NCBI RefSeq assembly: GCF_018917145.1
Contig: NZ_JAHLOD010000011.1
Location: 1-64,000, forward strand
DNA length: 64,000 bases
Direction: 5' to 3'
DNA from: Clostridium bornimense
Lineage (GTDB): Bacteria; Bacillota; Clostridia; Clostridiales; Clostridiaceae
The translations under genes were made by a program, and so were the position numbers. Within the stretch, counting starts at the first letter, position 1, and each line of letters begins with the position of its first letter. This document shows, piece by piece, positions 44,138 to 53,594 of this stretch. A model generated the notes under the pieces. It was not told the origin of the DNA, made no database searches, and worked only from the letters and a program-made list of their open reading frames with translations.

Positions 44138-45388
44138 TTATTCCTTTTTAGCTGGAACACAAACTGTGGCATCTTTAAAGTCATAGAACATAATCCAATA
44201 TCCCGGATCCTTATCTCCTTCTTTTCCTTTTTCCATAGGAAGCCACATAACATACCCTGTCTTTCCGCCATATGGTTGATCATATGGATGTTTAGTTCCA
44301 GGTACTGCATATAACATATATTTTAAATTATCATTTTCATCTAATTTGTATCCAAATAAATAATGACCATACTTGCAGATATATGGATAATTATTAACCA
44401 TTGGATAATAAATCATAGAATATTTTCTATAATCAGTTATATAATATAAATCATCAAGAGTTTTTACTCGAATCTTATACCATTTACACTTTTTTATTTC
44501 AGGCATTATATATTCCACTTCTTCTAATCCAGATACTAAATATTCAAAAAACTCACCACTGGCTCCCCTAAAGAATGATTTACCTAAATTTTCTTTTATA
44601 GTACCTTCATATGCATCAAAATTTATATCATTAGATTTCATGCTATTTGTATTTTCAGTATTTGATGTTGTTCCCACACTTTGAGTATTTTCACCTTTAC
44701 TACCATTTTCCTCTGCTGTCTCTTCTTCCTTAACTTCTTGCAAATCATTTTGAGGATTAACTATGTCATCAGTAGAATAACTTTCTTCTTCTTTCTTTTC
44801 ATGCTTTCTATCTTCACACTCAACTTTTTTTTCTTCTTCACACGGCTCTACTTTATTTTCAACCTTACATTCTTGTTCTTCTACCTTTTTTATTTCTTTT
44901 GGCTTTTCAATAACTTTAGTTTCTTTCGCTTGCTCTTGTGATGTATATTCTTTTTGTTCTTTTACAAGCTTATATTTTGTCCAATCTTCTGGTATATCTT
45001 TTATAGAAAATCCACACATAATACCATCTATATTATTACCATCTACCTTAGCTATGGCAGCACCGATAACTTTATCAATACTTATATCATAACTTGACAA
45101 GTTATCCATAGACTTCTCTATGTTAATTTCACATTTTCCGTTACTATCTATCTTAGCTTTACCTAAATCAATAGCTTTACCATCATTTTTATCTCCACTT
45201 AATAAAAGCATTTTATAATCTTCTGCTATTGGTTTTAAATTTTGTACATAAAAACAAATCTTACATTTGGTATTTTTAATTTCTAATTTTACATAACCAT
45301 TTGGAATCTTATCAGCAGATATCCCAAGATTCTTTTTCATTTCCTGTAAAATTATAAATACTCTACTATATGTTTTTTTATGGGTCAT
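44138..45388 (-). CDS. Two-domain protein with Glu/Lys-rich linker, unknown function
   Basis: A 416-residue cytoplasmic protein. Residues 1-145 form a beta-rich domain (YVKLEIKNTKCKICFYVQNL, GAAIAKVDGN). Residues about 155-260 are a charged low-complexity linker (CEEEKKVECEDRKHEKKEEE). Residues about 265-416 form an aromatic-rich C-terminal domain (YYPMVNNYPYICKYGHYLFG, KDPGYWIMFYDFKDATVCVP). Proteins of this layout occur in clostridia without a defined role; a spore or envelope role is only a guess. GGGGGG precedes the ATG. Monocistronic. Confidence 0.72.
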   Translation of the reverse strand: MTHKKTYSRVFIILQEMKKNLGISADKIPNGYVKLEIKNTKCKICFYVQNLKPIAEDYKMLLLSGDKNDGKAIDLGKAKIDSNGKCEINIEKSMDNLSSYDISIDKVIGAAIAKVDGNNIDGIMCGFSIKDIPEDWTKYKLVKEQKEYTSQEQAKETKVIEKPKEIKKVEEQECKVENKVEPCEEEKKVECEDRKHEKKEEESYSTDDIVNPQNDLQEVKEEETAEENGSKGENTQSVGTTSNTENTNSMKSNDINFDAYEGTIKENLGKSFFRGASGEFFEYLVSGLEEVEYIMPEIKKCKWYKIRVKTLDDLYYITDYRKYSMIYYPMVNNYPYICKYGHYLFGYKLDENDNLKYMLYAVPGTKHPYDQPYGGKTGYVMWLPMEKGKEGDKDPGYWIMFYDFKDATVCVPAKKE

Positions 45389-45540
45389 AGCAATCCCCCC
45401 TACCTCTTTATATTTTTACACTGGTATATATATATTATTTACTATTATTTAATATTCTACCAACTGCAAAAATGTTACATACTTAGAATGCTATATACTA
45501 ACTATATTGCTTAAACTCTGTGTTATATATTGTATAAAAA

Positions 45541-45568
45541 AAACTGTCCCACTTATTTGTGTGACAGT
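45541..45568 (-). terminator. Terminator of the rnmV-ksgA operon
   Basis: On the minus strand GACTGTCACAC pairs with GTGGGACAGTT and is followed by a T-run. The stem belongs to the same CTGTC/GACAG type as copies M5. Confidence 0.8.
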
Positions 45569-45575
45569 CTCATAA

Positions 45576-46430
45576 TTAACCTTTTATTTTTGAATTTATA
45601 GCATTAGCTAAATCTGCAAACTCTTGTATTGTAAGTGTTTCGCCTCTTCTTTTTTGATCTATTCCAGAATCATTAAAAGCTTCTTCCAACTTTTCTTTAT
45701 CTAACCCTATGTTTTTCATTCCATTCCATAAAGTTTTTCTTCTCATATTAAAAGAATCTCTTATAACCCTAAAGAATAGTCTTTCATCTTCTACTTCTAC
45801 CCTTGGTTTTTCTAACCTATCTAATCTAATAACAATAGAATCTACCTTTGGTCTAGGTATAAAACACATAGGTGGCACCTTCATTATAATTTTTGTATCA
45901 CAATAATATTGTACTAGTAATGATAATGATCCGTAATCCTTACAATTTGGATCGCTATTCATTCTCTCAGCTACTTCCTTTTGAATCATAACTGTAATTG
46001 ACTTAAATTTATATTTTGCATTTAATAAGTTTGTTATTATTGGTGTAGTAACATAGTAAGGTAAATTAGCTACTACTTTTACATTTTCATTTTCTTCAAT
46101 GATTTTATTAAAATCAACTTTCATAGCATCTTTATGAATAAGTTCAAAATTATCATGATCCTTTAACTCTTCAGTTAATATAGGTATTAAATCACTGTCT
46201 ATTTCAATAGCAATTACTTTTTTAGCTCTTTTTAAGAGTTCCTTTGTTAAAGTTCCTACTCCTGGTCCAATTTCGATTACTGTATCTTCTGATGATACTT
46301 CTGCACCTGCTACAATCTGATCTATAACATTATGATCTATTAAAAAGTTTTGACCCAAACTTTTAGTAAACTTAAAACCATATTTTTTTACTACATCTGC
46401 AGTATCTATTACATCTTTACGTTGATTCAT
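45576..46430 (-). CDS. ksgA: 16S rRNA (adenine(1518)-N6/adenine(1519)-N6)-dimethyltransferase KsgA
   Basis: A 284-residue SAM-dependent enzyme that dimethylates two adjacent adenines in the 3' end hairpin of 16S rRNA. Motif I ([16 protein letters not shown]), the FxNxPY-like motif [25 protein letters not shown] and [14 protein letters not shown] are present. It follows rnmV by 26 bases, the normal Firmicutes order. Confidence 0.96.
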   Translation of the reverse strand: MNQRKDVIDTADVVKKYGFKFTKSLGQNFLIDHNVIDQIVAGAEVSSEDTVIEIGPGVGTLTKELLKRAKKVIAIEIDSDLIPILTEELKDHDNFELIHKDAMKVDFNKIIEENENVKVVANLPYYVTTPIITNLLNAKYKFKSITVMIQKEVAERMNSDPNCKDYGSLSLLVQYYCDTKIIMKVPPMCFIPRPKVDSIVIRLDRLEKPRVEVEDERLFFRVIRDSFNMRRKTLWNGMKNIGLDKEKLEEAFNDSGIDQKRRGETLTIQEFADLANAINSKIKG

Positions 46431-46456
46431 ACTTCCTCCAATGTCTCTTATATTTA

Positions 46457-47005
46457 TTACTTTGATAATTGTTTCTCTATCTTATCCATAGCGTTAACAA
46501 ATTCTTCTTCTTTTATATTAAAATTATTAAGCCTCTTTACCATTTGAGATCCATTACAGTATCCAACACCTAATATCTTGCCTAATAATTGTCTTCTTTC
46601 TTTAGCCTTAGTATCTCCAACAAGCTTATAATACACTAAGTGATTTGCTGTAAATACTTCTCTCTTCTCTTCTATAACTGCTTTTGCTTTACTTAATGCT
46701 TCTCTTATTGATTCTGGTGATGCATTTTCTACACCTATATCTCCATCCTTTGTTCCTTCTTCTCTAGATATATATGCATGTTTTACACCTTCAACTCGCT
46801 TTGATATGATTCTTCTTATTTTTTCTCCAGCGAAATCTGGATCAGTTAAAATTATAACGCCTTTTCTTTTTTGAGCTTCTTTTATTTTATCTATGGTATT
46901 TTTATTTATTCCAAAACCACTTACAGCTATTACTTCAGCATCTACTGCTGCTTTTACTGCTGTTACATCGTCACGACCTTCCACAACAATAATTTCTTTG
47001 ATCAT
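46457..47005 (-). CDS. rnmV: Ribonuclease M5
   Basis: A 182-residue TOPRIM-domain nuclease that matures 5S rRNA. The conserved [14 protein letters not shown] (catalytic Glu) and [14 protein letters not shown] (Asp pair) are present, with the C-terminal M5 domain around [20 protein letters not shown]. It is the first gene of the rnmV-ksgA operon, separated from yabE by a terminator. Confidence 0.95.
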   Translation of the reverse strand: MIKEIIVVEGRDDVTAVKAAVDAEVIAVSGFGINKNTIDKIKEAQKRKGVIILTDPDFAGEKIRRIISKRVEGVKHAYISREEGTKDGDIGVENASPESIREALSKAKAVIEEKREVFTANHLVYYKLVGDTKAKERRQLLGKILGVGYCNGSQMVKRLNNFNIKEEEFVNAMDKIEKQLSK

Positions 47006-47226
47006 ATACTCAACTCCATGTCTAATGTATTTATCCTCTTTTAATATCTTTTTAATACTGAATTAGTATAATACTTTTATATTAATTTGTAAAATATAGA
47101 ATGTCATCTGTAATCCGTATTACTTCTTATTCTTATTGTAAAGTAAAAGAACTATTTATGCTACAGAGATTCTATACTTTAAATTTTACACACCGTTTAT
47201 ACCCTGATTATTGCCCATTTACAATA

Positions 47227-47278
47227 AAAAAAGAGTTATCATTAACAAATTCCAATTCGTTAATGATAACTCTTTACT
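47227..47278 (-). terminator. Perfect 17-bp terminator after yabE, TAACAAAT family
   Basis: AAAGAGTTATCATTAAC (47230-47246) pairs perfectly with GTTAATGATAACTCTTT (47259-47275); the loop AAATTCCAATTC gives the recurring apex TTAACAAATTCCAATTCGTT. A T-run follows on the minus strand. The stretch to 47006 then contains only the rnmV promoter region. Confidence 0.9.
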
Positions 47279-47281
47279 CGT

Positions 47282-48328
47282 TTACTCTAATATGTAAACG
47301 TCAACATTCCTGGACCCCCAAGAGTAACATTCCTTTACAGAATTAAAGTAAACATCTACCTTATTGCCTTTTATAGCAGATCCTGTATCACAAGCTATTG
47401 CATAACCATATCCTTCTATATATAGTTTTGTTCCTAACGGTATAACCCTTGGATCTACCGCAACGGTACTTGTACCATTTGGATCTCTAGTCGCTTTCAT
47501 ACCACTAGCAGTGATTCCTGAAACACCTTTATCACTACTTGAATATGCAGTTGATTTCATAGTCATTTTTGATTTGTAAGGAATATTTCCACCTCTAGAT
47601 GGAACATTTACTGTTGGAACAACTTTTTCCTTTGTTCCATAAGCAATTTTTTCGTTGGTTGGCTCCTCTATAACTTTCTCCCCTATCACTGAAGTTGCTA
47701 TAACATTTCCATCTTCTGTTGTAACTTCTGTAGTGACTTCTTTAATACCAGCCTTACCAGCAACAACTACTTTCTCTTTATCGCCCTTATACATATTCTC
47801 ATCGACTACTTTTTCTGTGCTAAACGGTATTTCCGCTTGAGTTACCTCATTTTTTTTCTCAATTCTCTTGATAATAACTTTCATATTTGCAGTTATCTTT
47901 GTATCAAGAGTAGGCTCAATCTTATCTTGTTCCCTAATTGCAGAAATCTTTTCTGATTGTAACTTCTTGGACATACTTTTAGATTCTATCAAATCCTTGA
48001 CGCTATCTGCTGCACTTTTTATCACCACGGTCTTACCGTCGACTATTAAATCTAAACTCACGGCTCTTTTTATTTTAATAGTTTGTCCATTTTTTATCTC
48101 CGAATTCAACTTCGGCTTGACACTATCTTCTGTCCCTAGTTTTATGTCTATGTCACTAATTACATCTTCTACTTTCCCTTTATAAGTTGTAACTTTCGTT
48201 GTTGATCCATCAACATCGATATAAACAGTCTTCTTAAAGCTTATTCCGGTAAAAACTAATCCTACCGATAAAACTATACTGATCACTGCCATAGGCTTTT
48301 TGAAAAAACCTTTAAAGTCTATTTTCAT
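47282..48328 (-). CDS. yabE: YabE-like cell wall protein: DUF348 repeats, G5 and 3D domains
   Basis: A 348-residue secreted or membrane-anchored protein related to Bacillus YabE and to resuscitation factors. TM/signal at about 13-30; two to three DUF348 units (TTKVTTYKGKVEDVISDIDI, AVSLDLIVDGKTVVIKSAAD, DTKITANMKVIIKRI); a G5 domain (about 160-235, EIPFSTEKVVDENMYKGDKE); a 3D domain (MKSTAYSSSDKGVSGITASG, VAVDPRVIPLGTKLYIEGYG, ACDTGSAIKG) whose three Asp form the active site of MltA-like lytic transglycosylases. Strong GAGGAGG. Own promoter and terminator. Confidence 0.93.
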   Translation of the reverse strand: MKIDFKGFFKKPMAVISIVLSVGLVFTGISFKKTVYIDVDGSTTKVTTYKGKVEDVISDIDIKLGTEDSVKPKLNSEIKNGQTIKIKRAVSLDLIVDGKTVVIKSAADSVKDLIESKSMSKKLQSEKISAIREQDKIEPTLDTKITANMKVIIKRIEKKNEVTQAEIPFSTEKVVDENMYKGDKEKVVVAGKAGIKEVTTEVTTEDGNVIATSVIGEKVIEEPTNEKIAYGTKEKVVPTVNVPSRGGNIPYKSKMTMKSTAYSSSDKGVSGITASGMKATRDPNGTSTVAVDPRVIPLGTKLYIEGYGYAIACDTGSAIKGNKVDVYFNSVKECYSWGSRNVDVYILE

Positions 48329-48360
48329 ACTTTACCTCCTCTGGCAAATGCGTCGTGTCT

Positions 48361-48389
48361 ATTATATCCATAACTTCCCTATTTGTCAA
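48361..48389 (-). promoter_or_regulatory. Consensus sigma-A promoter of yabE
   Basis: On the minus strand TTGACA (48384-48389), 17-base spacer, TATAAT (48361-48366): an exact consensus match. The start site would lie about 26 bases before the ATG. It is the strongest promoter seen in this window. Confidence 0.85.
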
Positions 48390-48490
48390 ATTTGCCATAC
48401 TTTTTTGATATGGATATAGCACATAATAGCCTTGCACCATATTGTATTGGTGGTATGAGACTTCGCTTTATAAGGTATTACCATAATACT

Positions 48491-49261
48491 CTACCAAACG
48501 TTGTTTGTAAATTTTTGGGAATTACGTAAGGCTATATTAGCTACCTCTTCCTCACTTATACTCTTGATTTCTGCTATTTTCTTAATAACTTCTGAAATAT
48601 ACATAGAGTTATTTCTTTCTCCCCTATGAGGTACAGGAGCCATATAAGGACAATCTGTTTCAAGAAGCAAATGCTCCATAGGAATTTCTTTAACTACTTC
48701 CACAAGCTTTCTTGCATTCTTAAAAGTTACCACTCCACCAATTCCTAACATATATCCTATTTTAACACATTTTCGAGCAATTTCAACACTTCCTGAAAAA
48801 CAATGTATAATTCCACTTACTTCTACAAATTCTTCCAAAATTTTTAAAGCATCTTCGTGAGCATCTCTAATATGCACTATTACTGGCTTTGACAGCTCTT
48901 TCGCTAATTCCAATTGCGCTGTAAATGCATTTTTTTGTATTTCTCTAGATGGATTATCGTCGTAATAATAATCAAGTCCTATTTCTCCAATTGCAACAAT
49001 TTTTTCATTTTTTGCAGCATCTCTCAAGTTTTCAATCGTTTTTTCATTTATTTCATCAGCAGAACATGGATGTACTCCTACAGCTCCATAAAACATAGGA
49101 TATTTTTTAGTAAGTTCTATAGTTGTTTTAACACTTTTCATATCTGCAGCACAATTAATTACCCCTACTACATCATTTTCTATAATTGTTTTTATTAATT
49201 CCTCTCTATCATTATCAAAAGCCTCATCATCATAATGACTATGTGTATCAAATATTTTCAT
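48491..49261 (-). CDS. tatD: TatD family metal-dependent deoxyribonuclease
   Basis: A 256-residue TIM-barrel hydrolase. Metal ligands appear in FDTHSHYDDEAFD, GAVGVHPC, IGEIGLDYYYD, VIVHIRDAHED, IIHCFSG and LLETDCPYMAP. TatD enzymes are 3'-5' exonucleases and DNA repair hydrolases. Position between metG and yabE is as in Bacillus (yabD). Monocistronic or downstream of the DUF1292 gene. Confidence 0.95.
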   Translation of the reverse strand: MKIFDTHSHYDDEAFDNDREELIKTIIENDVVGVINCAADMKSVKTTIELTKKYPMFYGAVGVHPCSADEINEKTIENLRDAAKNEKIVAIGEIGLDYYYDDNPSREIQKNAFTAQLELAKELSKPVIVHIRDAHEDALKILEEFVEVSGIIHCFSGSVEIARKCVKIGYMLGIGGVVTFKNARKLVEVVKEIPMEHLLLETDCPYMAPVPHRGERNNSMYISEVIKKIAEIKSISEEEVANIALRNSQKFTNNVW

Positions 49262-49318
49262 AACATCCTCCTAAAAAAAATTCCCCACTATCATGTGAGG
49301 ATTGAAATAATATGTAAA

Positions 49319-49612
49319 TTATGCGAAAGTTTTTTCATATTCTTTCATTACTAATGAAAGTTCTTTATCATCTTCAATAGCTATAAGTTCATCTTTACCT
49401 TCAGAATTTGTAACTACCTTGTAAACATATGCATCATCTTCATTTCCAACTGGTGCTAATAATATGTATTTCTTTCCTTTAACAATAACTGTTTCTATTA
49501 ACTCTAAATCTACTTTTTCTCCATCTTCAGTCATGAAACTAACAATGTTTGATTTTTCGTTACATTCCTCTTCGCATCCGCAATTATCTGATTTCATTAT
49601 TTCTTTATCCAT
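49319..49612 (-). CDS. DUF1292 domain protein
   Basis: A 97-residue acidic protein. The DUF1292 core is VSFMTEDGEKVDLELIETVI, KGKKYILLAPVGNEDDAYVY, and it ends in a helix. The N-terminus carries three Cys (CGCEEEC). The family (YrzB-like) is widespread in Firmicutes and uncharacterised. AAGGAG precedes the start. Confidence 0.88.
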   Translation of the reverse strand: MDKEIMKSDNCGCEEECNEKSNIVSFMTEDGEKVDLELIETVIVKGKKYILLAPVGNEDDAYVYKVVTNSEGKDELIAIEDDKELSLVMKEYEKTFA

Positions 49613-49663
49613 CTAAGATTCTCCTTGTATTTCCTATATTATATTTATAATAACATATCAAAG

Positions 49664-50437
49664 CTACGGAATGAAATCCTTTTTAAGATAATTCCTTAAA
49701 AAACTATAAGATATATTAAATTCTGGACTTCCTGAAGCATATGGTGCTATTTCATAGCTTTGAAAATAAATAACTAATCCTTTATCGTTAAAATAAAAAT
49801 TATTTTCATTAAATCCTGTATATTTTTCCACTGTATCCTCAAAATATTTTGCTGGTTCCTTCTTTATTTCACTTATTATATATTTGTTAATTAGAGACCT
49901 ATAATCTACCTTATCTAAAAATAAATCTCCTATTGTTAAAAAATTTTGACTTTCATTAATTCCACCAGAATTAGGCACATATATGTTGATTGACTTTTTT
50001 GTGGTTAATCCATGTGCTCCTCCATAATATTCATAATAATATACAATCAAACTAAATATTTTTTTGTTATTAGTTACAGTATAATACACCTCAGCTTCAC
50101 TATTGTCTCCACCTTTGGCATTCTCTATAAAACCATCTCTAAATCTAAAAATATCTTTAGAAATAGCTTCATTTATAGCATTTTGCTTTTTTGTATCCTT
50201 AAGTCCAGTTATCTTTGGAATATGAATTCTAAATTTATATTCTAGTTTATTTTCTTCATTTACTATATCCTTTATAACTAAGGGTTTTTCATCATTTATC
50301 ATAATATTTTGTGATGCATTTGCACATTCTCCACTTAACAACATCACTCCATTACCATATCTACAAAAAGATATTATACTTGTTAACGCCATAAAAATTC
50401 CAAGCATCATAGTTATCGCTTTTTTCACACTTATCAC
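49664..50437 (-). CDS. DUF4163/DUF3298 (RsiV-like) extracytoplasmic protein
   Basis: A 257-residue protein with an N-terminal TM/signal (about 8-28), a DUF4163-like part (YKFRIHIPKITGLKDTKKQN) and a C-terminal DUF3298 domain (YYEYYGGAHGLTTKKSINIY, GLVIYFQSYEIAPYASGSPE). The same module forms the outer part of anti-sigma factor RsiV and binds lysozyme there. No sigma factor gene is adjacent and there is no cytoplasmic anti-sigma domain, so this is a stand-alone envelope protein. Confidence 0.82.
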   Translation of the reverse strand: MISVKKAITMMLGIFMALTSIISFCRYGNGVMLLSGECANASQNIMINDEKPLVIKDIVNEENKLEYKFRIHIPKITGLKDTKKQNAINEAISKDIFRFRDGFIENAKGGDNSEAEVYYTVTNNKKIFSLIVYYYEYYGGAHGLTTKKSINIYVPNSGGINESQNFLTIGDLFLDKVDYRSLINKYIISEIKKEPAKYFEDTVEKYTGFNENNFYFNDKGLVIYFQSYEIAPYASGSPEFNISYSFLRNYLKKDFIP

Positions 50438-50463
50438 CTCTTCCCATAGTCATTTTTTATTGT

Positions 50464-50640
50464 TTGTATTTAGTGTTACTTTTATACAAAATCAGTACAC
50501 AGTTGTTGATTAAATTCCATTTGGTTAACTTTGGAATAGAAGCCTCTAATTTATAAAAAACAACACTTAAGTATAATAGTTTTATATATTCACTAAATAC
50601 ATAATAAATACAATTGTAATTCGCCATCCGCAGGAGTATA
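50464..50640 (-). repeat. Dispersed intergenic repeat, copy E (inverted, internally deleted)
   Basis: Reverse complement of M1 lies at 50551-50586 (AAAAAACAACACTTAAGTAT). Next to it is an imperfect palindrome ATTCCA...GTTAAC...TGGAAT (50514-50537) and CACAGTTGTTGATTAAATTCC, which matches the M3/M4 junction of copy A in reverse. M2 is missing. It separates metG from the DUF3298 gene. Confidence 0.7.
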
Positions 50641-50715
50641 ATATTTTCCTTTAGGGAAAATTAACCTTACTTTTGCCATGTGCCATCTAACCTGTACCAT
50701 GTCTTCTATCATAAT

Positions 50716-50764
50716 AAAAGGAGGTATTGCTAACAAATTTTCATTTGTTAGCAATACCTCCATC
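50716..50764 (-). terminator. Perfect 18-bp terminator of metG, TAACAAAT family
   Basis: GGAGGTATTGCTAACAAA (50720-50737) pairs perfectly with TTTGTTAGCAATACCTCC (50744-50761) around a six-base loop. On the minus strand it is followed by TTTTATTAT. Confidence 0.93.
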
Positions 50765-50786
50765 TTCCTTCATATTATATAGTAAA

Positions 50787-52715
50787 TTATCTTACTACTG
50801 ATCCTGTTTCAAGTTTTCCTGGATCTACCACAAATAACTCTTTATCATCATCTGATGATGCTGCAAGAATCATACCTTGAGATAATTCCCCTCTTAATTT
50901 AACTGGTTTTAAGTTTGCTACAAGAACAACATTTTTTCCTACTAATTCTTCTGGTTTATAATACTGAGATATGCCAGAAACAACTTGACGTTCTTCTCCA
51001 CCTAAATCAACTTTAAGTTTTAATAACTTTTTAGCTCCTTTAATTGGTTCACAAGCTAATACCTTAACAACTCTTAAGTCGATTTTTTCAAAGTCATCTA
51101 TAGTTATTTCTTCTTTTATAGGCTTAATTTCTCTCTTTGGTGCTGCTTCTGCTTTCATTGCTGCTAACTCTTCAAGTTTCTTCTCTACATCTATTCTTGG
51201 GAATATAACTTCACCTTTTTTTAACTTAGTACCTACTTTTACACCATCAAAAGATTTTAATGATTCGTAAGAAACATTTTCAAACTTCAATTGTTCTTTT
51301 ATTTTACTTGCTGTATTAGGTAAAAATGCTTCAAGTTCTACAGTTACAAATCTTAATGCTTCTAAAAGATTATATAAAACTGTTGCTAATCTTTCTTTCT
51401 TAGATTCATCTTTTCCTAAAATCCAAGGAGTTGTTTCATCTATATACTTATTAGCTCTTCTTACAACTGTCCATATTTCATCTAATGCTTCTGGTATCTT
51501 GAATGCATTCATTGCATTTTCTACTTTTTCTGGCATTGATAAAACAACATTTTTTAATTCCTTATCAAATTCTTCTTCTTCTGAAGAAGGTGCTAATACT
51601 TCTCCACCAAAATACTTAATTATCATTGCTGAAGTTCTTGATACTAAGTTTCCTAAATCATTAGCAAGATCTGAATTAAACTTATTCATAAATATCTCAC
51701 TATTGTATAATCCATCACTTCCAAATGGTATTTCATGAAGTAAATAATATCTAACAGCGTCACATCCAAATTCATTAACTAATAAAACTGGATCTACTAC
51801 ATTTCCTTTTGATTTACTCATCTTTCCACCATCAACAAGAAGCCATCCATGACCAAATACTTGTTTTGGCAGTGGTTCTCCAAGAGCCATTAAAATTATT
51901 GGCCAATATATAGTATGGAATCTTAAAATATCTTTTCCAATTAAATGCACATCTGCTGGCCAGAACTTTTTATATAATTCGTCATTATCACTACCATATC
52001 CAAGAGCAGATATATAGTTAGATAATGCATCTATCCATACATATACAACATGACCTGGATCAAATTCTACCGGAATCCCCCATGAGAATGAAGTTCTTGA
52101 TATACATAAATCTTGAAGACCTGGTCTTAAGAAATTATTTAACATTTCATTTTTTCTTGATTCTGGTTGTATAAATTCTGGATGAGTTTCTATATACTCA
52201 ATAAGTCTATCTGCATATTTTGACATCTTAAAGAAGTATGACTCTTCCTTAGTTTTTTCTACTGGTCTACCACAATCTGGACAGTTTCCATTTACTAATT
52301 GAGTATCTGTAAAAAATGATTCACATGGAGTACAGTACCATCCTTCATATGATCCCTTATAAATGTCCCCTTGATCATATAACTTTTTAAATATTTTTTG
52401 TACTGTCTTTACATGATAATCATCAGTAGTTCTTATAAATTTATCATAGCTTATGTCCATCATCTTCCATAAGTCTTTAATTCCTGCAACTATTTCATCA
52501 ACAAAAGCTTTAGGCTTCATATTTTTCGCTTCCGCTCTTTGTTGTATCTTTTGACCATGCTCATCAGTTCCAGTTAAGAACATAACATCATAGCCTGTTA
52601 ATCTCTTATATCTAGCAAGTGCATCTGCTGCTACTGTTGTATAAGTATTACCTATATGTAGCTTATCAGATGGATAATATATAGGTGTTGTGATATAAAA
52701 GTTCTTTTTACACAT
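50787..52715 (-). CDS. metG: Methionyl-tRNA synthetase
   Basis: A 642-residue class I synthetase that charges tRNA(Met). HIGH motif is HIGNTYTTVAAD, KMSKS is KMSKSKGNVV, and the zinc knuckle has CTPCESFF and CPDCGRP. The anticodon-binding domain follows, and the C-terminal tRNA-binding domain (DFEKIDLRVVKVLACEPIKG to the end) gives the dimeric form. Expression is controlled by an upstream T-box leader and it ends in a perfect hairpin terminator. Confidence 0.97.
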   Translation of the reverse strand: MCKKNFYITTPIYYPSDKLHIGNTYTTVAADALARYKRLTGYDVMFLTGTDEHGQKIQQRAEAKNMKPKAFVDEIVAGIKDLWKMMDISYDKFIRTTDDYHVKTVQKIFKKLYDQGDIYKGSYEGWYCTPCESFFTDTQLVNGNCPDCGRPVEKTKEESYFFKMSKYADRLIEYIETHPEFIQPESRKNEMLNNFLRPGLQDLCISRTSFSWGIPVEFDPGHVVYVWIDALSNYISALGYGSDNDELYKKFWPADVHLIGKDILRFHTIYWPIILMALGEPLPKQVFGHGWLLVDGGKMSKSKGNVVDPVLLVNEFGCDAVRYYLLHEIPFGSDGLYNSEIFMNKFNSDLANDLGNLVSRTSAMIIKYFGGEVLAPSSEEEEFDKELKNVVLSMPEKVENAMNAFKIPEALDEIWTVVRRANKYIDETTPWILGKDESKKERLATVLYNLLEALRFVTVELEAFLPNTASKIKEQLKFENVSYESLKSFDGVKVGTKLKKGEVIFPRIDVEKKLEELAAMKAEAAPKREIKPIKEEITIDDFEKIDLRVVKVLACEPIKGAKKLLKLKVDLGGEERQVVSGISQYYKPEELVGKNVVLVANLKPVKLRGELSQGMILAASSDDDKELFVVDPGKLETGSVVR

Positions 52716-52741
52716 AATAATTCCTCCATTTTATAAAAAAT

Positions 52742-53010
52742 AAAAAGCCTCTAAATAAGTATATACTTATTTAGAGGCGTTAAACCGCGCTACCACTCTA
52801 ATTCCTAAACTAGTTACCTAGTATTAGCTCTGTAAGTGAATATTTCACTTTGTACGTAACGTGTACCACGTATTTTCCTACTATAAATAATCATTGTTCA
52901 GAAAATCTGCTTCAAGACCATCTTCATAATTACTCTACCACTACTTTCCACCACCCGTAGCTCTCTTTAGGTTTCATAACTACTACTCTTCTTTTCATAG
53001 CATTTGCTTT
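52742..53010 (-). promoter_or_regulatory. Methionine T-box riboswitch of metG
   Basis: On the minus strand the leader contains AGAGAGCTACGGGTGGTGG (stem I AG-bulge and GGTGG region), a specifier region GTAATTATGAAGATGG where ATG is the likely specifier, and the T-box AGAGTGGTAGCGCGG (52785-52799) with the TGGT bulge that pairs to the tRNA acceptor. It ends in the terminator GCCTCTAAATAAG / CTTATTTAGAGGC followed by TTTTTA (52742-52778). Uncharged tRNA(Met) would favour readthrough into metG. Confidence 0.93.
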
Positions 53011-53104
53011 TCATATATTTCATAATAGTGTATGTATTTTGTTTTGTCAATATACCCTTTTTTCTTAAGACTGTCCTTCAGTCTTATCTTAGGACAGCCT
53101 ATAT

Positions 53105-53407
53105 CTATTTAGAGTTAATTTCACCTTTATTACTTTTTAATATTCTGTAATCTTTTTCACAGTCCTTTACAATTATCCACAAGTTTGAAAAGACACCTTC
53201 TATATCATCTTCATTTTCTACATTTTTAATTTTTCTCATTCTATCTGTAAAATTTTGAACCTTGTTACTATCTAAATCTGTTATTAAGTCTCTATACAAT
53301 GAACTCATTCTTTCCATTTTAGCTATATATATTTTTAATATATGAAGCTTATCCCCCATATCATTTATTGCCTTTCCAATCTCTTTTCTTTCATCCGCTT
53401 TATCCAT
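53105..53407 (-). CDS. Small coiled-coil protein, unknown function
   Basis: A 100-residue charged, helical protein (GKAINDMGDKLHILKIYIAK, RMRKIKNVENEDDIEG, GVFSNLWIIVKDCEKDYRIL). No family is recognised. GAGGTG precedes the ATG. It lies upstream of the metG T-box on the same strand but has its own 3' gap; divergent from the TPR protein gene. Confidence 0.65.
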   Translation of the reverse strand: MDKADERKEIGKAINDMGDKLHILKIYIAKMERMSSLYRDLITDLDSNKVQNFTDRMRKIKNVENEDDIEGVFSNLWIIVKDCEKDYRILKSNKGEINSK

Positions 53408-53594
53408 TCACCTCAAACCTTTCAATGAATTATAGTACGGTAATGTATCCTATGATATATAATATGAAATTTTTAATTATAAGTGATAAAAAAGTTATTT
53501 TTTACTTTCTAAATTTTTTAATATATAATACAATATATTGGTATATAGAATTCAATTTTATATACCACAATGATACTTTGAAAGGTGGATACTT

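Noticed and set aside
44681-44941. 86-residue plus-strand Phe-rich ORF
   Set aside because: It is the antisense of the Glu/Lys-rich linker of the minus-strand gene at 44138-45388.
47101-47346. 81-residue plus-strand ORF downstream of rnmV
   Set aside because: It runs through the perfect yabE terminator hairpin and into the yabE coding region; no ribosome binding site.
48390-48490. c-di-AMP riboswitch upstream of yabE
   Set aside because: Some clostridial cell wall hydrolase genes have one, but none of its conserved sequence is visible and the promoter lies only about 30 bases before the start codon.
49664-50437. Anti-sigma factor RsiV
   Set aside because: The outer DUF3298 domain matches, but there is no cytoplasmic anti-sigma domain and no adjacent sigma factor gene.
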